Shown in pieces: positions 1-11,679 of a stretch of 64,000 bases of DNA. This stretch comes from Phaffia rhodozyma (Eukaryota > Basidiomycota > Tremellomycetes > Cystofilobasidiales > Mrakiaceae): contig JACGZH010000007.1 of NCBI GenBank assembly GCA_014706385.1, forward strand, positions 1,495,501 through 1,559,500, in the 5' to 3' direction. The position numbers and the translations under genes were made by a program. The notes under the pieces were generated by a model. That model did not search any database, had not been told where the DNA came from, and saw only the letters and a program-made list of their open reading frames with translations. Position 1 is the stretch's first letter. Each line of letters opens with the position of its first letter.

Positions 1-1894
1 ATCTTTTTGTTCATCATCACTCGGGTCAATGAACTCGTCCTTATCGGATGACCGGCTATGATCTTGTAAGAAATCCCCTCGGTTGGCTGCATCGAACCAA
101 CCTCGTCCCTCTCCGCTGGACAGACCTGATCTCGACGCGCCCGACACACCATATTTGTGAAATCTTGAACCGAGATTGGACGTGGTAAATACCTGCGTTG
201 GCGCAAGAACTTTTCCTATCTCATCGTCCTCGCCAAAAGCTTCCGTCTCACTCTCCCGTTTCTCACTTTGGGCTTCGAGTGGTATTGGAGTTCGGCTATC
301 AGCAACGTGTTCTTCTCTCTCCATCTCATCATCCGAACTGGCGAGTACCTTCTCGATTCGCATTTTCATCCTCTCTCTCCCTTCCTCGGTCGCTACTGAA
401 ACGACTGTCGTTTCTTTGATGGCCTTTCTGCCTCCAGACCGTTGCTTGGTCGTCAGAGATTGAAGGAGCGACTTTGGCTCAGAAGCCGTCGCTTTCTGGA
501 TATGCGCGATAATCATATCTTTCAGAGACTCGACAGTGGTATCATGTGAAAGGCGTGTGGAACAAGCATAGATGTGTTTCTATGGATCATATGACCCCAG
601 GAGCATCTACGATCAGGCGATGTATGCGAGGAAGAGTGTGAGAACAGACGCATTCACATACCCATTTCGTCTTCCATACTTTTCTATCCTTCGACCAGTC
701 TTCAGAACAAACCAAGCACTTCACAAGTTTCTTCATCTCGCTTCCTTCGATCGGACAATCCGGGACGACCATGAATGGCTTCGACGACGTCCGTTTAGAG
801 ATCAGGGCTGCCTTTTTCTTTTGATGGAGCGCGTCCGTGGATGGAACAACAGCCTCAGGTCCACTCGTTGAGCAACCATATGCAAACTTGGCGAATGCGG
901 ACGGCTTTTCGGCATGTTTTTCATCGACAGACAGCTTATTGTCTTCGGAAGGCGTCCGACAAGGTGAAAACAGAGAATGTGGCTGATCTTTGAGGATGAT
1001 AGGAGATCGTGGTCGAGGCGTGGTGATGATGTTGGTTCGAGAGGAATTAGATCCTATTGATGATAATCTTTGATCCTGGTTCGCTATAGGCGGACTTTTC
1101 TTGTTGATCGCGTTGGCGTTGTCCTTTGTCTGAAAGTAGTGGGAGTCGATCGTCCCTGTGAGGTCGATAGTTGCTGTTGACCCTGAGGTGGGAAAGCCGA
1201 TGTCATTGGCTTGGGTAGGGAGTGACCGACGTTTTCTAGCTACTGTATTGGCCTTTCTCAACGACTTGATCGAGTCAAGTTGAGCCCTAACCATGTCGAT
1301 AAGCAGAGGATGAGGAATCGAGGGATCACACCTCAAGAGGTGTGTCTTGCGGAAGGGAAGAGCGGTTTGCGGTCAGGTCTATATACATCAATCGACACAG
1401 GTCTTTGCTTGGGAAAGAGGCCTGTCAAGAGATCAACTCACCCATTTAGTTTTGATTTTCTTTCCAGGCTCTGACCAGTCCTCCGCGCAGATCACGCACT
1501 CTTTCAGCTTTCTCATTTCCATTTTGAAAGGGCATTCAGGTGAAAGAGAATCTTGAAGAGAGGGATCCACCTTGGTGGGTGACGGGATCGATTGAAGACG
1601 CGAGCTAGGTTGTGCGGAAGGAGGCGTGGGCGTAGGTGACCCGTGGGGTTCCGGTAGGATAGGTATGTCTGTTGTTGAACTGGATACGGTTGCAGGGAGT
1701 GGGATCTCTGGAAGCAATACAATTGGGATCAAGTCATGGCCCTCCTCTTCACTTTCGTCTCGATCGTCGTCATCGCCCGTGACGACATACGGACTAGAAC
1801 CGGACCTGTCGTAAAAATCGCTCGCTTTCCGAGTCCGCTCCCTTTCAGGTTCAGAGTCTTCCACTATATCATCTGAAGAGAGACCTGGGTTCAT
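1..1894 (-). CDS. SLX4-like protein with two C2HC zinc fingers (3' end beyond window)
   Basis: Start ATG at 1894-1892. Exons read 1894-1442, 1345-662 and 579 to the window edge, all phase 0 and open throughout, so at least 572 residues are present and the C terminus lies outside. The sequence shows two related units of the form C-x2-C, acidic residue, Trp-Ser, basic run ending K-T-K-W, then His-x3-Cys. The first ends exon 1 and opens exon 2; the second ends exon 2 and opens exon 3. Each finger is cut by an intron directly after the Trp codon, so the pair probably arose by duplication of exon ends. The rest is acidic and Ser/Pro-rich. Such UBZ-like fingers followed by long disordered sequence suggest SLX4, the scaffold for structure-specific nucleases in DNA repair, but the diagnostic C-terminal SLX4 domain is not in the window. 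Another ubiquitin-binding repair protein is possible. The exon 2 acceptor is an AAG. Confidence 0.5.
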
Positions 1895-2246
1895 AAGATC
1901 TGGCTTGAACGACAGCACGGTAAGCTTGTAAGGGAGCAGGTTGAAGGAATGGATAGACAAAGCAATTGTCTTTATGTGAGAGGTGATCGAATGTGTGGAG
2001 AGAATCGTAACCCTAACAGAAGTCGCGCGACAACTGTGGAGAATCCTATACTCAAGCTTTGACGAGGAATTTTGCTTTAAATCGTCATATTCTGTTTTGA
2101 CTTGCAAGAGTGTGCTTAGTTTGTGCAAGAGTCATGGCGTACAACAGAAAGGGAACAACAATACATATTCTATTGGATGCAATGGTAGTGAGATAGCGAT
2201 GTATAGAAATCTCCGACGAGAGTGAGAAGAGTGGAACGAAGAAGCC

Positions 2247-3444
2247 TCAAGCCGATTTCGAACGTTCTTTGGCAGTCTTGTTGGCTGAATCTATTCGGTC
2301 AAGCCATCCCTAGAGTACGGAGAGTAGAATGTAGCAGATGAATGAACAAAGTTAACGTGGTATCCGAAGCGTATTGAAAATCGAACAGAGATGAACAGAT
2401 GGTAGTCTCCCTGCTGGTTGAAAGAGAAAGAAGAGCACGAACCTGAACACTCTTGACGCCTTCTTTTCGTTCTTTTCTTGCCTCTTCATAAGACGAAGGA
2501 CAATCGATTCCATCTCTGGGGAGGCGGAATTTAACATGAAGACAAGGATTGGTTAACGTTAAAGATGGTAAGCGTCTGCCTCCGACATAAGGCGAGAGTT
2601 TACATACAGCCACAGGAGGGTTTGAAGAAGCATTTCACTCAAAACTGTGAACTCTTTGCTGTACTGGGCGTGTTCTGGAGATTCGGGAATGAGGACGGGA
2701 CCCTCGATAGACTAGAAGACAACGGATGGAAGAGTGAGAATCGATGTATTTGACATGCTGCCTGTTGATCCTTCACGATCTGACCGGTACTCGACACACG
2801 CAAGAGCAGAAAGGGAAAGAAATGAAAGGAAAAAAAAGCCAAGACTCACGGCCTTCTCAAAATCGATGACTCGGTTTCCGAGCGTGTCTCTGGTATCTCC
2901 AACCTTCATCTTGATCCTCCTGACCAGGTCACTTTCACTCTCTTCCCCGCCCTTTTTACTCTTTCCTGCGCTTCGCCCCTTCTCCTTCTGAACCTTGCCG
3001 ACCTCACTCTCTGCGTTCTTTCCATTACCAACGATGGCCAGAACAGAGCCATGCTTTATACCGTACGTGGAGAGTGAGAGAGCGTCCTCGGACATGATCC
3101 CGCCTGCAAAGATGATTTTGAACGATTTGGGAGGCAAATGGGTCTGATGGGCCAGGTGTGCTCGAAGGGTTGACAACGTTGTTTTCGAAGGAGGGGTTGG
3201 AAGGGTGATCTGAAGTCTAGTTCGAGATCGTCGTCAAACAAACCAGGTTGGCTTCACTTGATGAGTCGAGGTGTGGGACACAACAGATCACCTAAGGCTT
3301 GAAAGCGGAAAGTAAAAAAAAAATATATATAGTAAGGACGAACTTTTCTCTTCCCCATTTGACCACTACGAAAGTGGTAGATTCTTCAGAGCGAGAAGGA
3401 TGATGCGACCTAAAAGCTCGCTGCATGGTATCGAGGAAGGACAT
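2247..3444 (-). CDS. BAG-domain Hsp70 co-chaperone with N-terminal ubiquitin-like domain
   Basis: Five exons: 3444-3340, 3209-2850, 2711-2608, 2515-2443, 2309-2247, giving 234 residues. Residues about 25-80 form a ubiquitin-like domain: a K-W-G-R-E strand, then leucine-rich helix positions, a K-I-I-F-A-G-G turn and an H-G-S-V-L segment. A charged linker follows. The C-terminal half is a BAG helix bundle, recognisable from the L-L-Q-T-L-L helix, the R-K-E-R-K-E-G-V-K-S-V-Q helix and the closing G-W-L-D-R-I-D. In this family (BAG1, fungal Snl1/Bag101 relatives) the BAG domain binds the Hsp70 ATPase domain as a nucleotide-exchange factor, and the ubiquitin-like domain can dock on the proteasome. 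No membrane segment is visible, so it is probably cytosolic. The exon 1 donor (GTCCTT) is weak; the junction was chosen because it restores the conserved ubiquitin-like start. Both exon 3 boundaries keep BAG helix 2 intact. Confidence 0.87.
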
Positions 3445-4562
3445 GGTTGACCGGTGGGTTGTAAAGCTGAGATACTAATGATCTGATGGCTGATATTCGG
3501 TTAAACGACAATCCGAAAGTCGTCGGCTGGAACAGTCAGGGCGTTGTGTCGTGTAGCCATGACGAAGCTCTCAAAGTGGTTACACACCAGTGTCACAGCG
3601 CATGGTTACACATAACTCTCGAGCGAGCGTCCTTTACTCAATGTTGCCGCTGGATGTGCAAGCTACACGCCCACATGCATACAGCTAGTTCGATAAGGTT
3701 GTTCAAAACAGGCATGCTAGTTTGAGTCCTCTCTTGGTTGACTGACGACACTACTTGTAACAAACAAAGAGAAAGACGAAGACCTATACAAAGAAAGATG
3801 AAGTTGTAAAGATATCTCGGCTTCACGAAAGAAAGGGCCGAGTCAACAAGACAAGAGACAAGGCCAGCGAGAAGAATCACACCCTTCGGTTCCGATGCGT
3901 GCGTTCGTTAAGGAGAGCCTTCTGGATAGAGCAAACCGACGCACGCGCTGGAGGAAACCATATGTTTACAGGCGTATGTATGCTGTCTCCTCTCGATACA
4001 AACACGTACGACAGACGGATGGCAAACACTGACTCTGATAATCATCCCAACCTGGCTAGGACTAATAGCAAAAAGTGAGACAAACCCATGGCGGCATAGA
4101 GGATGAAGCTTAGAGCGTGGGGAAGATGCGCAGTAAGCACGACTCGTAGTGAGTGTTCCAGTCGTTCCGATACCAACAAGGAAATCTTGTACTGCTAACT
4201 CGTGTGAGAAACATTCCCTTCTTGATCTTCTCTCGCCTGTCTCGCTTTAATCTTTTATCTCTGTTCTCATTCATCGTCATCGTCTCCTTCTTCTTCTTCT
4301 TCTTCTTGCAAGCTCAATCCTAGGGTCCCTTCTACTCTTCCGTGCTCTCCTAATCTCGGTCAATTTACAATCTTAGCGACTGTCCCAATAGGATCGACAG
4401 TATTTAGTTGGAAATTCCAGACTGCCTTTCGACCTTTCAACATCCTGTGACATCCTAACGGACACCGCCCCCTTCATCTATTTTCTTCAACCTCTTTGTG
4501 TGTCACTCAAGTCCTTTCGTCGCATCCCCTTCTCTCTCTCTCTTTCTCTTTCTTTTCTCAAG
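3445..4562. promoter_or_regulatory. Divergent intergenic region (BAG gene / CRZ1-like gene)
   Basis: This 1.1-kb stretch separates two divergently transcribed genes. I see no convincing coding exon. Its right side, from about 4200 to 4560, is rich in C and T, with a CTT triplet tract near 4290-4306 and CT runs just before the start codon at 4563, as is common in fungal core promoters and 5' leaders. The CT-rich segment directly upstream of the ATG could also hide a leader intron. Confidence 0.4.
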
Positions 4563-7500
4563 ATGGATGCATTCAATGACGATGACGCAGAGTTGAATTC
4601 CTTCTTGAGGACACTCTCACCCGTCCATATTCAACAATCTACAACATCACCTTCCCTCGATCAAAGGTCCCCATCCTTAGGTGTTTCAACCTCAACCTTC
4701 CAGCCAAATCAACAGCACTCTCAGTCTCAGTCTCAACAGTCAGCTTCACCCTTTGGGTTCTTGGATCCAGACAGCTACCAACTTGCACAAGGTCAGCTGC
4801 AAAACCAGGATTGGTGGGCTTCCTCGTCTGCAATGGGATCAGCGGATCGTCCGGTAGTCGGCAGGGATGGAGGAGCTGGAGAAGCAGGAGGAGCAAGATC
4901 TGTTCCCAGACCTGGATACACCATGGAGGAATACGCAAGCTTGATCGCAGAACGGATACAGAATATCTCTCAAAATAGTAATAGCAACGACAGCCACAAT
5001 CACACATTCAGATCAAGTCTTTCTGCTTCGGGAGACTACCGAGAAGCTGGATCGGGATACGCAACACCATCCTACGCGTCCAGCTACGGTAGCTATCAGG
5101 ACGATCTCGGCGCGTTTGATGGCGCGAGCTCAAACGGAGACCTTACAGCCGACAGTGGATACAACTTGTTCGTTTCTCTTTCTGCTCTTTTGTCTCAAGA
5201 GCCGTGATAAGCGACTCTTCGAAACTTATCCTTCCTACATTCAACCTTCGTTCCGGTTACTGGATATACACAGGAACGGAGACGATCACGACTCTAAAGG
5301 GGATGTCGCCAATGCAGACTTTTTTTCCTCCTTTGATAACTTCAACTGCCAATCTCTTGCGCAAGATCCTGCCGAATTAGACGTTCCTCTACCATCTGAT
5401 TCCGATAGCCATCAACCAGGATGGCCCTTCAATCGGTCGCTCACCGGGCAGTCCAGTGCGAGCCACCTGGCCGTCAATCTTCATCTATCAGCACCGAAGA
5501 GGACGTCAACGATGGAGACCGACGCGACGATTTGTCCAGAGCCACCTGCTCCTCGGATCCGGATGCCACCAGCCCATCAATCCTCCCTTCCATCCTCCCA
5601 CCTGTCCTCGTTCGACTTTGCTTCTGATACCTTGTCTGCTGCCTCGCCCGAGAACTTGTCCGAGGAACCTGTTGCTTGGCCGGAAAGTCCGAAGGGGATG
5701 AGTGAGAAGAGCTTCTTTGAGGGGGATATCTTGTCTGCCCATTCAGGGTCCAGTTATGATCAACCAATACCTTCTCCTCGTCTTGTCTCTAGTAAAGTTT
5801 CTTCTACCGCTGCTCCTCTTCAATCCCAGAGTCACACTTCCGATTCTAAGGCTTCGCCTCAGAACTCTGCCAACTACGATTCCCAACCTAAACCCTCCGT
5901 CCCATGTGCATCCGGGTCGTCCTCGTCCTCGCCGTCCCGGTTCAACATCCAGCAATTATCTCTATCGAACTCTGCCCCCCCCCCGATATCCATCACGCCA
6001 TCCCAATCACCCTCGTCGACATCATCTCCGTCGAACTCCAATCAGTGGTCCTCCCCAATCCTTCAAAACTCGTCTGGAAACTTAAACCTTTCGCCTACTG
6101 AGCCGGATGAGCAACTCTTTCGCAACGCGGGGTCGCTTCCGCCTACCAATCCGAGGCTCATCAGTCTCGGTCAGATGCCGCAAGCGGGTGGGTCACAAGG
6201 GCTGAGCGACCAACTGCAAATCAACATCGTTCCTAGTACGCCCACGATGGGGCTTGCTGGAACAAAAACGCAGTCCTCAAACGAGTTTGCATATGCTATC
6301 TCAAGAGCAGTAAGGAGCCCTGTTCATGGAAGTAGCTCAACGGGCTCGTCTCCTAGAGCCAGATCGTCTCCGACCACACAGAACGTACCCTCGCAGTCTC
6401 GACTTGTGTCATCGAGTCCAGTCCAGCAGCCTCAAACTTTCGGCTCATTTAACGGTCACCCTTCAACGTCTCCAACGAGCCCCGCGCCAGAGACCCCTTC
6501 GTTCTTCCCTCAGACTGTTACCTTGGCGTCCAACGGATCAGAAGAGATGAGCTGGTTGTCGAGCTTGGGGAATGCAGCGACTGAACCGAACATTCAAAGT
6601 CAAATAACTGTCTCTCCTCCTCAAGCTGGTCCGTCATCTCTTGAATTTTCACCGGGTAACCCTCGGCCAACATCAATCCCGTATACGTTCTTCTCTTTTA
6701 ATTCATCGTTCCCACAAAGACAAGACCTTGCTACCCAACCTGATCGAACCGGATCGAATCTACCTGTAACAAATCAAGTCTCTCCTTTCCTCAAGGCGCC
6801 ACCTCAACGTCAGCGGTCTAGATCGGAAGCATCGCTTGTTCCTTACGATTTCGGCCCAGTTCCGGTCCCACCCACAATGAACCCAAATCATTTGGCCAAG
6901 CCTGGAAGCAATCAACCTTCTCTGAATTTATCGGCATCACTGATGCAGCAACAGCAACGACACCGGATCTCATCCCAGCAACAACAGCAAGAACATCAGC
7001 TCTTGCTATTGCAGCAACAGATACAACATCAACTCCAGCAACAGCGACAACTCCAGCAACAGCAACAGCAACAACAACAACAGCAACAACAGCAGCAGCA
7101 GCAGCAGTTCTCACAGCAGTTCCAGTTTCAAATCCAGCCCCCTCAATCTGACGCCCAAAACGCGAGCACTTTTTCAACGTCCTTTGCCGGGAACCCGTTT
7201 CTCCCTCTGAACGCGCTTCAAAAACTTCAGATGCAACAACAGATGCAACAACAGATGCAACCAGTTGATTTCTATCAGTCCCAGTCTCAACTATCCACAT
7301 TGTCTCCGTCTTTGAATCCTTCGAGTTCAGTTCATCACCAATCTCTTGACGGGAAACCAAGAAGAACGAGTTTTGGAGGAGGAACATTCGGAGCCGGAAC
7401 TCCAAATTACGGGCAAGGCCTATTGAATCCTTGGGCCGGGATGTCTGGATTACCGGCTGGCGAACACGTGGCGCTCGGTATGCCTGGGCCAGGAGTACAG

Positions 7501-8953
7501 CGAAGCTTGAGTGATGCTGGTTCGAACAGAATAAGTCATCGAAAGGTCAGTTCCGGTGGTTCCGTACATTCTTTCTCTCCCCCCAAAAAAAATATTTCAA
7601 GCTGATGCCTATCCCTATGTCCATTCTCAGGTGAAGTCGGTAGATCTGAGTTCCTCGCCATATTGTCAGTATCATTCTCACGCTATATAGTGTTAGCTAT
7701 ATGCGCACGTATCTTCGTTCTCTGTCCCCTTGGCTAATCAATAGTTCACTGATCACTTTTTCCTTTACCTTCAATTCATTGAAATAGTGGGCGTTCCGAA
7801 CAACCCTTCTCGATCACCCCGTCATCGATCGCCATCCCGTCCTACCTCAACCGCCTCGTCTTCATCCACGGTACCCGTCTCTAATTCTAGTTCGGATGTA
7901 AAGTCCCTGCCTATGTCTTCCTATGCCGGCTTAAATTCGCATTCCGGCTTGTCGCCCACTCAGGACCTGGTCCAAATGGACATGAACATGTTTGACTCTG
8001 ACGAAGATGATGGAGATACTGATCCTGATGGGCCGTCGATCATGTTGACCCCACTTTCAGAGGTTTCAGCATCCGGTGGGGCTGGAGGGTCGGAGGAATT
8101 GAATGTGAGAAAGCAGAGCGTGACGACGAACAAGACGGCGAACGCAAGCAAGAGTAGAAGAAAGGTCGTCGCACATTTCATCTGTCCGATCCCGGGGTGT
8201 GGAACTACGTTCACTAGGTGAGTTATCGCGCATGAGCCAGGGGAATCTTCTTTCTCTTCTTCCGCAAACTGCACTTACGCTGACATCATATTAAATGTCC
8301 AAAGGTCATTCAACTTGAAAGGGCATCTAAGGTCTCATACCGACGAAAGGTTTGCATTATGCTTCTTCATAGTTTTGTGGTCAATCATTTCCTGATCTCA
8401 ACACTTATATTTTTACATAAACACAGACCATTCAAATGCGAGACTTGCGGCAAAGGGTTTGCCCGTCAACACGATTGCAAACGAGTGAGTTATCCCGTGC
8501 TCGCTACAAGATACGATCACCTTTGTCGTCTACGTTTCTTACTCGCTTTGCTATATCTCTTGTTCAAAAAAGCACATGGCTCTTCATGTTGGTTACCGTC
8601 CACATTCTTGTGTGGGTTGCAAAAAGAAGTTTGCCCGTTTAGATGCACTCAGTCGACATCGTACGTTTTTTTCTGCATCCTAAATGTGTTTATCGCCCGA
8701 AAGTGACAAGTATGGTCCTTCCTATTCCTAACCTCTTCTTTGCGTCTGGCCCTATCCAGTCAAATCCGACGCCGGTCAAGAATGCCTACGAGTAGCCGAG
8801 ACATCAGCTCTGGCAAGTGACACCGATCCTGAGGCGGATATTGAAGAGACATTGGAGAAGGCTGATTCGTTAGGCGGCAGTGAAAGTAGTAGTCCTCCTG
8901 CTGAAAGAGATCGTCGAATGCCAACTCGAGGGATGAGTGGGGTGCTTCTCTGA
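4563..8953 (+). CDS. CRZ1: C2H2 zinc-finger transcription factor, CRZ1/Sp1 type
   Basis: Eight exons: 4563-5167, 5274-7545, 7631-7664, 7788-8217, 8305-8349, 8427-8484, 8573-8660, 8760-8953; 1241 residues. The first 1000 residues are Ser/Pro/Gln-rich and disordered, with a polyglutamine tract (about 7050-7110, mixed CAA/CAG). The C terminus has three C2H2 fingers (about residues 1102-1180), each split by introns. Finger 1 contains T-F-T-R-S-F-N-L-K-G-H-L, followed by the linker H-T-D-E-R-P-F-K-C. Finger 2 contains G-F-A-R-Q-H-D-C-K-R-H. Finger 3 contains K-K-F-A-R-L-D-A-L-S-R-H. This combination is specific to Crz1 and the Cryptococcus Sp1/Crz1 orthologue, which calcineurin dephosphorylates so that they enter the nucleus under calcium, cell-wall or heat stress. 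A perfect PxIxIT docking motif, P-P-I-S-I-T, lies at residues 438-443 (5980-5997). Exon 3 is only 34 nt. Confidence 0.9.
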
Positions 8954-9494
8954 ACTGATCTTCCGGATGATGGCTGAATGCAAAGTCCTGACGCGTCGGG
9001 AAATTGTCCGACATTTCTTTTGATATCTGAATGATACCGATCAGTGTCCTTCTTTCTGTCAAAATAGTGGATTAGGAAACTATATTATAATTTCATCCAT
9101 ACGACGTATAGATTTTGTTTTATATATGTACAATAAGCTTTTTTCTCTTTTCCTCTTTAACGATGTTTGAACGACTGCCATGTAGGCGTGTGCACGGTGA
9201 TACCTAACCAGGTATGATACTGTCGTATGTCATTTACGAAACAAGGATAGATAGATTTGAGAGGAAATTTGAGCTAACACGATGTTTCGATCTAGCATAC
9301 CGCATCCAGCGTACGTCTGCGGGAGATACGCCAGAAATGCGGTTTTGAGTGCGATTTACTTGGGGACTGACGTCATTGTGATCTCATCGTGTGTGTTCCC
9401 GTCGTTTTTTTTACCTTTCCTTCCAGCTCATCGATACCGAACTCTATAAAGCTACCGAACTCTGTTCTCCATTCAAAACACTACTACAACCAAC
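8954..9494 (+). promoter_or_regulatory. Promoter region of CsbD-like gene: CRE and TATA box
   Basis: A perfect palindromic cAMP-response/ATF element, TGACGTCA, lies at 9368-9375. A TATAAA box lies at 9445-9450, 45 nt before the start codon at 9495. In fungi CRE sites bind Atf1/Sko1-type bZIP proteins downstream of stress-activated MAP kinases, which suits a stress gene. The remainder of the interval is the 3' flank of the CRZ1-like gene, with an AT-rich stretch at about 9075-9150. Confidence 0.6.
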
Positions 9495-10598
9495 ATGTCT
9501 GCTCCCTCCGCTATCGCCGTCACCGACGCTCCTGCTGCCCACTTGGGCCGACCTTTGACCTCTAGGTAAGCTTCTTCGCCTTTCTCCTTCTCGTTCTTCC
9601 ACCTTTTCTCCAAGTTCCTCCTTAATTCTCCTCATTCTTTTCCTTGTTGTCTATAATCTAACCTTTCACTTTGTTTTAAATTTACACAGTGATACCATCT
9701 CTGCCGGTATTCCTGATTCAATTGTTACCTCTCAGACCACCACAGGACACGTCCATGACGCGTGAGTTCACCCGCTATACTAACTTGCTCCAGCTCGATG
9801 TATGTGTTTGCTTACCCTTTTAATCCTCCTCTCAACCTAGTACCAACACTGCTACTGGTAACAACACCGGGAAGGCCCCCATTGGAGACAAAATCTCTGG
9901 TGAGGTTGACAAGGTATGTTCTCAGTTGTCATACTATCCTTTCTATGTGATTAGTATTGGTACTTATCTTGGCTGCCTCTTACTCCACCCGGTATTCCCA
10001 TCCTAGCTCACTGGAAAGGCCCAGAAGAACCCCGAGCTGGTTGCTCAGGGTGTCGAGAAGAAGGGTCACGCCGATGAGGCCGAGGCCGTTCGAGCCACTC
10101 AGAACACCGACACGTCTCGAGCCGCCAAGGAGACTGGAGCTGGCGACTCAACCGACGTTAAGCACACCAATGTCATCAGTCCCACTTCCGCCGGTGCCTC
10201 CCACTCTGCTGTCAGCTCGGTTGACCCAACATTGAACAATATCGGCAAGGCACCCATCGGACAGAAGATCTCTGGTGAAATCAACAGGGTGAGTCAGCTT
10301 ACCAGGTTTTTTTTAGAGATTTAATACCTTGGGTTGTGTCTGACCATCTCGAATCCTTATGATTATCAGCTCGTCGGCAAGTTGACCGGAAACGTTGAGA
10401 AAGTTGCCCAGGGTACCGAGCAGAAGGGGTGAGTCGGAGGCTACTTTATCTTGGTTACGTGGAACAACAGCTGATGAGCACTCTTCAAACACTTCCTTCA
10501 ATAGACACGCTGCCAAAGCCCAGGCCGCTCGGGATTTGAACACAGTCGATGTCTCTAAGGCTGCCAAGGAGACTGGCGCCTCGGATTCCAAGGCTTGA
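9495..10598 (+). CDS. CsbD-like general stress protein with two repeats
   Basis: Six exons: 9495-9565, 9690-9761, 9841-9913, 10007-10288, 10370-10428, 10505-10598; 216 residues. The protein is very hydrophilic, rich in Ala, Thr, Gly and Lys, and has no signal peptide or membrane segment. It carries a duplicated unit: I-G-x-K-I-S-G-E-(V/I)-(D/N)-(K/R)-L, then G-K, then a V-A-Q-G-x-E-x-K-G-H-A segment, then S-(R/K)-A-A-K-E-T-G-A. The first copy spans exons 3-4, the second exons 4-6, and the intron after the acidic-basic pair is in the same place in both, so exons duplicated with the repeat. The unit resembles CsbD (pfam05532) proteins, which are small, mostly unfolded stress-induced proteins of bacteria and fungi with unclear biochemistry. 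The CRE and TATA box upstream fit inducible expression. Confidence 0.78.
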
Positions 10599-10787
10599 GC
10601 TAAATCTGATTCTCCTTAATCATACTGAAATATCTATATCCCTAATACTCTACTGTATCAATGATCTACAAACTACAACTATTCCATACCTATCAAGAGC
10701 AGACATAGGCAAGGATACACCACCCTCTAAACATCGTAAAAACTGTCAACTATTTGGACAAGAAAGAGAAACTAGCATAGACTGGAC

Positions 10788-11314
10788 TTAGAACACCCTG
10801 CTTCCAATCTTTGCTCTAGGGTCCGGTCTGACAAGCACTGTTCCTCCCTCCTCACTCTTAACCCCGAGGGTGAGACACTCGGAATAAACTCTACCCAATC
10901 TAAGTCTCTCTACGTTGATCACACAACATACTTTGGTACCGATCAAGCCTTCGATGTCCGGGTTTTGTTCAACGATTTGGGTGGATGAGTTTCGCACTCC
11001 AATTTCGGGGCCAAAGTCAATAGTGAGGAAATAAGCTGGGCGAAGAGCCTTTGGCGTTGGTTTAGCAGCAGTGATGATACCCACTCTGATTACGGAGACC
11101 AACAAGAAATAAAATAAAAAGGCGTAAACCAACGGATCAAGGAATGGTGACGGTTGTTCAAGTCGGAGGGAGGAAAGACTCACCTGATATCTTGGTTGGG
11201 TGGCGCAGTATTGAGAGGAAGGAAAGCCTCCTTGAGGGGATGAAGCTCTTTAGCCGGGGGAGGAACGACTGTCATGACCTCAGGCTGAGGATCTGATGTT
11301 GCAGCGGCAGACAT
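10788..11314 (-). CDS. tRNA-binding OB-fold domain protein (CsaA/Met-tRNA synthetase C-terminal type)
   Basis: Two exons: 11314-11184 and 11085-10788; 142 residues. After a 40-residue Pro/Ala-rich N terminus comes one OB-fold domain: D-I-R-V-G at the intron junction, K-P-A-Y-type turn (R-P-A-Y-F-L-T-I-D-F-G-P), then G-V-R-N-S-S-T-Q-I, an L-I-G-T-K-V strand and a late S-E-C-L-T-L-G-V strand. This is the tRNA_bind fold (pfam01588) found in CsaA, Arc1p/EMAPII and at the end of some methionyl- and tyrosyl-tRNA synthetases. The bacterial stand-alone form is often called an export chaperone; the fungal copy more likely binds tRNA or forms homodimers. It faces the neighbouring gene across a 365-bp divergent promoter. 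Because of its size it is a free-standing domain, not part of a synthetase. Confidence 0.83.
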
Positions 11315-11679
11315 TACGGGCTGACTGGATGGTCGGTTGATACTGTTATAGCTCTGGAGAGTTCGCTGTAGAAGACTAAGTAACCGGGGGTCGGATATAA
11401 ACTCGACAAAAGCTGTACTCAGGTCACAAACCAAGTGACCAGACCACGTGAGTAGCGCCACATATCACAACCGCTCACAAACCACGACCAGGTTTTCCGT
11501 TCCTGGTTACTGTTCCTGGTATCCATCTGCTCACCTCGTTTCCTTCACCTTTCTCCTTCCCCATACCGACTCCCACTCTTTCTGAGCACTCTTGCTAGTG
11601 TCCTTTCGGTCGAAGATATTGATACAGGACTGGACACAACTACCAGTTCGACTTTGTTCTGTTCTGTTTGAGAGGTCTC

